DNA of 64,000 nucleotides from Cellulomonas sp. PhB143. GTDB lineage: Bacteria; Actinomycetota; Actinomycetes; Actinomycetales; Cellulomonadaceae. Below, piece after piece: positions 56,136-61,897 of the stretch. The position numbers and the translations under genes are program-made. The notes beneath the pieces are model-generated. The model was not told the origin of the DNA. It saw only the letters and a list, made by a program, of their open reading frames with translations, and made no database searches. The DNA lies in NCBI RefSeq assembly GCF_003752595.1, contig NZ_RKIJ01000013.1, forward strand, positions 62,001-126,000. Reading direction: 5' to 3'. Position 1 is the stretch's first letter. Every line of letters begins with the position of its first letter.

Positions 56136-57103
56136 GGGTCCTCGTCACCGGGGCGAGCGGATTCCTCGGGCGGGCCGTCGCGGCGCGCCTGGTCGCGCAG
56201 GGGCACCGGGTGAGCACGCTGCAGCGCACCTCGAGCACCGTCCGGGGCGCGGCGGACATCCTCGGCACGGTGACCGACGGCCCGGTGGTGGCGCGCGCCG
56301 TCGCCGGTCACGACGCCGTCGTGCACCTCGCGGCGAAGGTCTCGCTCGCCGGGGACCCGGCCGACTTCGAGCGCGTCAACGTGGGCGGGACGCGCCTGCT
56401 GCTGGACGCGGCCGCCGCGGCGGGGGTGGGCCGGTTCGTCCAGGTGTCCTCGCCGTCGGTCGCCCACCACGGAGCATCGATCGTGGGGGAGGACGCCGCG
56501 CCGGCGGACCCGGCACGTGCCCGCGGCGACTACGCGCGGACCAAGGCGGCGGCCGAGCTGCTCGCCCTCGGGCGCGACGCGGCGGACCTGCACGTGGTCG
56601 CCGTCCGGCCCCACCTGGTCTGGGGACCGGGGGACACCCAGCTCGTCCGGCGCGTCGTCGAGCGCGCGCGGGCCGGGCGCCTGCCGCTGCTGGGGCACGG
56701 CGCCGCGCTGATCGACTCCACGTACGTGGACAACGCCGCCGGGGCGGTCGCCGCCGCGCTCGGCGCGGCGGACCGCGTGCACGGCCGGGCGTACGTCGTG
56801 ACCAACGGAGAGCCGCGCCCGGTGGCGGAGCTGCTCGCCGGCATCTGCCGCGCCGCGGGGGTGCGCCCGCCCGCGTGGCGTGTGCCGCCGGCGCTGGCGA
56901 GGGCGGCCGGCGGGGCGGTGGAGCTGGCCTGGCGGGTCCGCCCGGGGACGGACGAGCCGCCGATGACCCGGTTCCTGGCCGAGCAGCTCTCGACGGCGCA
57001 CTGGTTCGACCAACGACGCACGCGCCGGGACCTGGGCTGGTCGCCCGAGGTCTCGGTCGACGAGGGCCTGGCCCGGCTGGCGGGCGGGCCGGCCGGGTCC
57101 TGA
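56132..57103 (+). CDS. oleD: OleD, 2-alkyl-3-ketoalkanoate reductase
   Basis: 323 residues, extended SDR. N-terminal 'VRVLVTGASGFLGRAVAARL' (GxxGxxG, NADPH), 'VVHLAAKVSLAGDPADFERV', catalytic 'VQVSSPSVAHHG' (Ser) and 'GDYARTKAAAELL' (Tyr/Lys). Similar to the 3-beta-HSD family, as all OleD are. It reduces OleA's beta-keto acid before OleC acts. Its position right after oleBC with GTGA overlap makes the call firm. Last gene of the cluster. Confidence 0.92.
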   Translation: MRVLVTGASGFLGRAVAARLVAQGHRVSTLQRTSSTVRGAADILGTVTDGPVVARAVAGHDAVVHLAAKVSLAGDPADFERVNVGGTRLLLDAAAAAGVGRFVQVSSPSVAHHGASIVGEDAAPADPARARGDYARTKAAAELLALGRDAADLHVVAVRPHLVWGPGDTQLVRRVVERARAGRLPLLGHGAALIDSTYVDNAAGAVAAALGAADRVHGRAYVVTNGEPRPVAELLAGICRAAGVRPPAWRVPPALARAAGGAVELAWRVRPGTDEPPMTRFLAEQLSTAHWFDQRRTRRDLGWSPEVSVDEGLARLAGGPAGS

Positions 57104-57201
57104 CCCCTCGGGGCGGTGACCCATCCGGGGCGGGGCCCGCACCGAACCCCGGTCGAACGGTGCGCGAGCGTCGCGCGCCGACGACCGAAAGGTGGCACAC
57201 C

Positions 57202-57621
57202 ATGGCCTCGTCCACGAACAGACTCGTCGGAGCGATCTTCGGCGCCGTCTACCTGCTCGTCGGCCTCGCGGGCTTCGCCGTGACGTCCGGCGTCGGGTTC
57301 TTCGCGACGGAGGGCAAGGACCTCGTCGTGTTCGCGGTGAACCCGCTGCACAACGTCATCCATCTCGCCATCGGCGCCGCGCTGCTGATCGCCGCGCTGC
57401 GCTCTGTGCCCGCCGCGCGGGCGGTGAACGCCACCGTGGGCGGCGTCTACCTGCTGGTCGGCGTCCTCGGGCTCTTCCTCCTGGACTCCGCGGCCAACAT
57501 CCTCGCCCTCAACGGTGCCGACAACGTGCTGCACCTCGCGAGCGCCATCCTGCTGCTCGCCGTGGGCCTCGGTGCGGAGCGGACGGTGACCACGACCAGC
57601 GGTCGGGCGGCGACCGCATGA
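57202..57621 (+). CDS. DUF4383 membrane protein
   Basis: 139 residues, four membrane helices. 'LVGAIFGAVYLLVGLAGFAV', the block 'VNPLHNVIHLAIGAALLIAA' (conserved N-x-x-H-N-x-x-H), and 'NADNVLHLASAIL'-like ending 'GADNVLHLASAILLLAVGL' are family hallmarks. The repeated His/Asn within membranes suggests metal or haem binding, not shown. ATG 57202 is preceded by GAAAGGTGG. Function unknown; it precedes the Met-rich protein with ATGA overlap. Confidence 0.85.
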   Translation: MASSTNRLVGAIFGAVYLLVGLAGFAVTSGVGFFATEGKDLVVFAVNPLHNVIHLAIGAALLIAALRSVPAARAVNATVGGVYLLVGVLGLFLLDSAANILALNGADNVLHLASAILLLAVGLGAERTVTTTSGRAATA

Positions 57622-58229
57622 GCGCCGTCCTGGCCCGGACCGCCGGTCCGGGCCACCGCGCCGCGAGCGCCGCGGGCGGAGGTCAGGCCGGGCCCGCCGC
57701 CCGGCGGCCGACCGACGTGCTCGCCGTCTCGACCTCCATGGCGGTGCTGGGCGCGGCGCTCGTGGACCTCGGGCTGGTGCGCGCGGTCCACGGCGCGGAG
57801 GTCGTCGTCCCTCTCGTGCTCGGCCTCGGCGCCGTCGCGCTGGGGCTCGTGGGGCTCCGCGGGGCGACCCCCGCCGTCTGGCGCGGCGGTGCGGCCGCCC
57901 TCGGCGGCGCCGTGCCGGCGTGGCTCCTGCTGGCGATCGGGACCGAGCGGGCGCTCGGTGCCGCCGACGTCGCGGCCCTCGCGCTCACCGCGCTCGCGTC
58001 GCTCGGGGCGGCGGGACTCGGCCGACGGCGAGGGGGCGCGCCGGTCCCGGCCGGCCCGTCCGCCCGGCCTCGGCTGCGTGCCCTGCGCGACCTGGGCGCG
58101 CTGCTGGCGGTCTCGCTCGTCGTCGCGGCGGTGGCAGCGGCAGGGCTCGCCGCGACCCCGGCCGGCGGGTCGGCGCACATGCCCGGCATGGAGCAGATGG
58201 AGCACATGGACGGCATGCCGGGCATGTAG
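57618..58229 (+). CDS. Membrane protein with Met/His-rich C-terminal tail
   Basis: 203 residues, about five hydrophobic helices, and a last helix (LLAVSLVVAAVAAAGLAATP) leading to a probably extracytoplasmic tail HMPGMEQMEHMDGMPGM, with 6 Met and 2 His in 17 residues. Such MxxM/HxxM tails are used by copper-handling proteins, so a copper or silver role is possible (inference). ATG overlaps the DUF4383 stop, so the two likely function together. No known family recognised. Confidence 0.7.
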   Translation: MSAVLARTAGPGHRAASAAGGGQAGPAARRPTDVLAVSTSMAVLGAALVDLGLVRAVHGAEVVVPLVLGLGAVALGLVGLRGATPAVWRGGAAALGGAVPAWLLLAIGTERALGAADVAALALTALASLGAAGLGRRRGGAPVPAGPSARPRLRALRDLGALLAVSLVVAAVAAAGLAATPAGGSAHMPGMEQMEHMDGMPGM

Positions 58230-58404
58230 CCCTCATCGACTGCGTCCCGGGCATCGCGTCCCAGATCATCGGTCCTCCTCCGTCACGCGGGTGCCGTGAA
58301 CGCCGCGCGGCCCGTGCCGGCGCCGCGCCCGGCCTCGGCCGCCGTCTGCCCGCCGGGCCGGCGACCACACGGACGCTACGGCGGGGCAGGGGCCGGCGTC
58401 ATCC

Positions 58405-58418
58405 CCCAGGTATCTGGG
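58405..58418. promoter_or_regulatory. Palindrome upstream of the LuxR-type gene
   Basis: CCCAG-GTAT-CTGGG, a perfect 5-bp dyad, 37 bp before the start of the regulator gene and near its probable promoter (CAGACT at 58443-58448). It may be an operator, possibly autoregulatory. The rest of the 226-bp gap holds nothing I recognise. Confidence 0.3.
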
Positions 58419-58455
58419 ATGGCGCACCTGCGGCACCCGGCGTCAGACTCGTGAC

Positions 58456-59571
58456 GTGCTGTCGACGGCGGCGGTGGAGCAGGCGCGGCGCGACATCGAG
58501 GCGATGTCGCGCTCCGGCATGCCGCTGACGCGGTTCACGGACGAGGCCTGCGCCGCGCTGGCGGTGGTGGTGCCCTTCGTCGCAGGCTGCGTGAGCACCT
58601 TCGACCCGGCCACGACGCTGCTGTCGAGCATCCGCAAGCTCGGTGCGCTCGAGGGGCGCAACGAGCACGACGTCTCGTGGGCGCAGATCGAGTACGCCGG
58701 GGGCGACCCGACCGCGATGGTCAGGCTGGTCGTGGCCGGCACCCCCGCGGTGGGTCTGCACGCCGCGACCGGGGGCCGGGTGGAGCGGTCCGTCCGGATG
58801 GCGGAGCTCATGGTCCCGGCGTTCGACTTCCGCGACGAGGCGCGTGCCGTGTTCACCGACCGCGGCGGTGCGTGGGGCTCGATGTCGCTGTTCCGCGGAC
58901 CGGGCGACCGGCCGTTCTCGGCGGACGAGATCGCGCTGGTCGCGCAGCTGGCGCCGGCGTTCACCCGCGGGACCCGGGCGGGGCTGCTGGCGCAGCGCGC
59001 CGGCGAAGGCCCCCCGACGTCGTCCGGCCCGGCGATCGTCATCGTCGACGCGGCCGGCCGCGTCGTCCAGTCCAGCCCGGGCGCCGACGCCCGTCTGCTG
59101 CAGATGGCCCGCGCCCCGCGCTCGGGGGACCCCCTCGCGCTCGTCCACACGCTCGTCGCCGCCGCGCGCCGTTTCGCCCGCGGCGAGTGCGACGTCAGCC
59201 CGAGCGTGCGCGTCCGCACGCACGACGGCACCTGGCTCGTGCTGCGCGCCTCGCCGCTCAGCGGCGCCGACGACCGCGCCGGGGAGGTCGTGATCACGAT
59301 GGCGGAGGCGCGGCCCCAGGAGGTGATCGACCTGGTCGCCGCCGCGTTCGCACTGACCGCCCGCGAACGGGACGTGACGGTCCTGGTGCTGCGGGGCGCG
59401 GACACCCGGGAGATCGCCCGGGCGATGCGCATCTCCGCCTACACCGTCCAGGACCATCTCAAGTCGGTGTTCGAGAAGGCCGCGGTGACGAGCCGCGGCG
59501 AGCTCGTCGCACGCGTCTTCTTCGACCAGTACGCCCCGCGCCTCGGCGAGCAGCCGGGCGGGCACCGCTGA
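58456..59571 (+). CDS. LuxR-family transcriptional regulator
   Basis: 371 residues. The C-terminal ~65 residues are a LuxR/NarL helix-turn-helix (FALTARERDVTVLVLRGADT, then REIARAMRISAYTVQDHLKS). The N-terminal ~200 residues are GAF-like, with 'MSLFRGPGDRPFSADEIALV' as in actinobacterial GAF-LuxR proteins, followed by a PAS-like part (AIVIVDAAGRVVQSSPGAD). No receiver phosphorylation site. The signal is unknown. GTG 58456 is 7 nt after CAGACT, so perhaps leaderless. Confidence 0.88.
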   Translation: MLSTAAVEQARRDIEAMSRSGMPLTRFTDEACAALAVVVPFVAGCVSTFDPATTLLSSIRKLGALEGRNEHDVSWAQIEYAGGDPTAMVRLVVAGTPAVGLHAATGGRVERSVRMAELMVPAFDFRDEARAVFTDRGGAWGSMSLFRGPGDRPFSADEIALVAQLAPAFTRGTRAGLLAQRAGEGPPTSSGPAIVIVDAAGRVVQSSPGADARLLQMARAPRSGDPLALVHTLVAAARRFARGECDVSPSVRVRTHDGTWLVLRASPLSGADDRAGEVVITMAEARPQEVIDLVAAAFALTARERDVTVLVLRGADTREIARAMRISAYTVQDHLKSVFEKAAVTSRGELVARVFFDQYAPRLGEQPGGHR

Positions 59572-59601
59572 CCCGCGCGCGGGGTCTGCGGCACCGCCGG
59601 G

Positions 59602-59675
59602 TGCCCCGGGTGGGATTCGAACCCACACTGGATCGGGTTTGAGCCGAACGCCTCTGCCGGTTGGGCTACCGGGGC
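59602..59675 (-). tRNA. tRNA with CAA anticodon and short variable arm (Leu-like)
   Basis: 74 nt on the minus strand. Acceptor GCCCCGG/CCGGGGC (7 perfect pairs), T arm GTGGG/CCCAC with loop TTCGAAT, anticodon stem TTCGG/CCGAT (four pairs plus a T-T mismatch) with loop CTCAAAC, giving anticodon CAA (Leu UUG). The D arm (GCC, 11-nt loop ending GGCAGA-like, GGC) is Leu-type, yet the variable region is only 5 nt (CCAGT), unlike class II tRNA-Leu. It may be a non-standard tRNA. Discriminator A; CCA not encoded. Confidence 0.8.
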
Positions 59676-59790
59676 AGCGCGCCGGCTGGCCGGCGCACCG
59701 GGCCATCGAACCACATCGGCGCGGACGGATGAAACGAGCGTCACACCGCGGCGTGCGGCTCGCGTGCAGGAACTTTCCAGGGCCGAGCCG

Positions 59791-59796
59791 TAGAAT
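59791..59796 (+). promoter_or_regulatory. -10 box of the ANTAR response regulator (leaderless)
   Basis: TAGAAT, 7 nt before GTG 59804. If used, transcription would begin at or next to the GTG, which excludes the ATG at 59795. Confidence 0.55.
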
Positions 59797-59803
59797 GACG
59801 CAC

Positions 59804-60490
59804 GTGAGTGACGACAACGCCAGCGCGAAGAAGCCCGAGCCCCTGGACCTGCCGCCGATGCTGGCGCAGGAGGACGCTCCTGAGCCGACCCCCGCGCCCC
59901 CGGCGCCCAAGAAGGGCGGACGGCGCGCCGTCGTCGCCGAGGACGAGGCCCTCATCCGCATGGACGTCGTGGAGACGCTCCGCGAGGCGGGCTTCGACGT
60001 CGTCGGCGAGGCCGGCGACGGCGAGACGGCCGTGAAGCTGGCGCTCGAGCTCAAGCCCGACGTCGTCGTGATGGACGTCAAGATGCCCGAGCTCGACGGC
60101 ATCTCCGCGGCGGAGCGCATCGGCAAGGCGCACGTCGCGCCCGTCGTGCTGCTGACCGCGTTCTCTCAGACCGAGCTCGTCGAGCGCGCCCGCGACGCCG
60201 GCGCGATGGCGTACGTCGTCAAGCCGTTCACCCCGGCCGACCTGCTGCCGGCCGTCGAGATCGCGATCTCGCGCTACTCGCAGATCTCGGCCCTCGAGTC
60301 GGAGGTCGCCGACCTCGCCGAGCGGTTCGAGACGCGCAAGCGCGTGGACCGCGCCAAGGGCCTGCTGATGACGAAGATGGGCCTGTCGGAGCCGGAGTCG
60401 TTCCGCTGGATCCAGAAGACGTCGATGGACCGCCGCCTGACCATGCGCGAGGTCGCGGACGCCGTGATCGACCAGGTCGGCGGCGCCTGA
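59804..60490 (+). CDS. pdtaR: ANTAR response regulator (PdtaR-like)
   Basis: 228 residues. After a ~40-residue Pro-rich lead comes a receiver domain: acidic pair in 'AVVAEDEALIRMDVVETLRE', phospho-Asp in 'KPDVVVMDVKMPELDGIS', Thr in 'VVLLTAFSQ', Lys in 'AYVVKPFTPADLLPA'. Then a coiled coil and ANTAR domain 'RVDRAKGLLMTKMGLSEPES'. In mycobacteria PdtaR works with kinase PdtaS and binds RNA to control ethanolamine/redox responses. No kinase gene is adjacent. Position between the odd tRNA and polA follows the actinobacterial order. Confidence 0.93.
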   Translation: MSDDNASAKKPEPLDLPPMLAQEDAPEPTPAPPAPKKGGRRAVVAEDEALIRMDVVETLREAGFDVVGEAGDGETAVKLALELKPDVVVMDVKMPELDGISAAERIGKAHVAPVVLLTAFSQTELVERARDAGAMAYVVKPFTPADLLPAVEIAISRYSQISALESEVADLAERFETRKRVDRAKGLLMTKMGLSEPESFRWIQKTSMDRRLTMREVADAVIDQVGGA

Positions 60491-60688
60491 GCGCTGCCTC
60501 CCGCGGACCGGTCTCCCGGTCTCCCCGCGCCCTGCGGGCCGCCGCACGGGACCGCGCGAGCGACTGGGGCTGGTCGGACCGCCCCGGTGGGGCTACAGTT
60601 CTGGACTGTTGTCCGACACGATTCGTGACCTTGCCTCGCAAGCGTCCGGCACCGTCGGTCCACCGCCGCAGATCCGAGGAGGTATGAC

Positions 60689-61366
60689 GTGCGTCCAGGT
60701 ATCGAGGTCCGTCGTGTCACCGGTCCGGAGCTCCCCGCGCTCGCGCGGATCAGCACCGAGGCGCGGGCCGAGTCGCTGACCGGCTCGCAGGTGTGCACGC
60801 AGGACGAGGCGAAGGTCGTGCGCCAGCTGAGCGTCCTGCTCGAGGTCGACGGCGGCGCCATCCTCGCGGCCTATCTGGACGACGTGCCCGTGGGTTTCGT
60901 CCTGACCCGCGTCGTGCGCCCGACGATCTTCGACACGAGCCCCGCGCTGCACATCGAGGCCATCTACGTCTCCCAGACGGCGCGGCGGCGCGGTGCCGGC
61001 CACGCGCTCCTGACCGCGGTCGCCGACCTGGCCGAGGAGGCGGGCGCCGTCGACGTCTTCTCGGTACCGATCCCCGGCGCGCGCGGCGTCCAGCGGTTCC
61101 TCGCCCGGGTCGGCTTCGCGCCGGCGGCCGGGCACCGGGTGGTCGCGACGGCGACGCTCAAGCGGCGGCTGGCCGCCGACCCGACGGCCAAGCGACGCGG
61201 CTCGAAGGAGGCGCTCGACGACCTCATCGCACGGCGGCGCAAGGCGCGCACGGAGGGCCTGAGCGGGCCCGTCGACCTGCGCAGCTTCCAGCGGTCCCTC
61301 GCGGAGGGCGGCGAGGACTCGCCCGGGACCCCTGCGGGCGCCGAGCCGCGCGACCTCGTCGGCTGA
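60689..61366 (+). CDS. GNAT acetyltransferase
   Basis: 225 residues. 'GIEVRRVTGPELPALARIST' starts the fold; acetyl-CoA loop 'IEAIYVSQTARRRGAGHALL' (R-R-x-G-x-G/A) and 'VPIPGARGVQRFLARVGFAP' are clear. The last ~60 residues are a basic, then acidic, tail, beyond the catalytic fold. GTG 60689 has GAGGAGG at a good distance. Substrate unknown. The 198-bp gap upstream contains a TACAGT (about 60594) that might serve as -10. Confidence 0.85.
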   Translation: MRPGIEVRRVTGPELPALARISTEARAESLTGSQVCTQDEAKVVRQLSVLLEVDGGAILAAYLDDVPVGFVLTRVVRPTIFDTSPALHIEAIYVSQTARRRGAGHALLTAVADLAEEAGAVDVFSVPIPGARGVQRFLARVGFAPAAGHRVVATATLKRRLAADPTAKRRGSKEALDDLIARRRKARTEGLSGPVDLRSFQRSLAEGGEDSPGTPAGAEPRDLVG

Positions 61367-61393
61367 CGGCCGGCTGACGGCCGGCTGACGGAC
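61361..61393 (+). repeat. 11-bp tandem repeat starting at the GNAT stop codon
   Basis: GGCTGACGGCC occurs three times in a row (the third as GGCTGACGGAC). The TGA of the first copy is the stop codon of the GNAT gene. Like the 15-bp repeat after arc, it starts right at a stop codon. Confidence 0.85.
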
Positions 61394-61431
61394 GGCCGAC
61401 GCGCGAGCTGGTCGACCGACCGGCGCCCCGG

Positions 61432-61878
61432 CTAGCGAGCCTCGAGCACGAGGCAGCTCAGGCGCGCGGTGCACACCCGGCGTCCAGCCTCGTCCGTCAC
61501 GACGATCTCGTACGACGCCGTCGTGCGGCCGCGGTGCAGCGCCGTCGCGACCGCCGTGACCGTCCCCTCGCGCAGCCCCCGGTGGTGGGTGACGTTGAGC
61601 TCGGTGCCGACCGACGCGCGGCCCGGCCCCGCGTGGACCTGCGCCGCGACCGAGCCCACCGTCTCGGCGAGCGCCGCCGACGCGCCGCCGTGCAGCAGGC
61701 CCGCGGGCTGGGTGTTGCCGGAGACCGGCATCGTCGCCACGCACCGCTGTGCGGACGCCTCGACGAGCTCGATCCCGAGCCGTTCGATGAGCGTGCCGCG
61801 GGTGCTCGCGCGCAGGACGTCGAGGTCGTCGGGGTCGGGTCCGGTGGTGGCCCGGTCGGGTGCCGTCGTGTCGGTCAT
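61432..61878 (-). CDS. Hot-dog fold thioesterase (PaaI/YdiI-like)
   Basis: 148 residues. The family centre 'NTQPAGLLHGGASAALAETV' has the HGG turn and the catalytic acid Glu; C-terminal 'VGTELNVTHHRGLREGTVTA' and 'VVTDEAGRRVCTARLSCLVL' complete the fold. It hydrolyses acyl- or aryl-CoA esters; the Glu type resembles menaquinone-pathway DHNA-CoA thioesterase as well as PaaI. ATG 61878. Only 19 bp separate it from the divergent polA start. Confidence 0.88.
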   Translation of the reverse strand: MTDTTAPDRATTGPDPDDLDVLRASTRGTLIERLGIELVEASAQRCVATMPVSGNTQPAGLLHGGASAALAETVGSVAAQVHAGPGRASVGTELNVTHHRGLREGTVTAVATALHRGRTTASYEIVVTDEAGRRVCTARLSCLVLEAR

Positions 61879-61884
61879 AGCGGA

Positions 61885-61890
61885 TAGGTT
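61885..61890 (+). promoter_or_regulatory. -10 box of polA (leaderless)
   Basis: TAGGTT, 7 nt before GTG 61898, inside the 19-bp gap to the divergent thioesterase gene. Any -35 would have to lie inside the thioesterase coding sequence. Confidence 0.5.
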
Positions 61891-61897
61891 GGCACCT

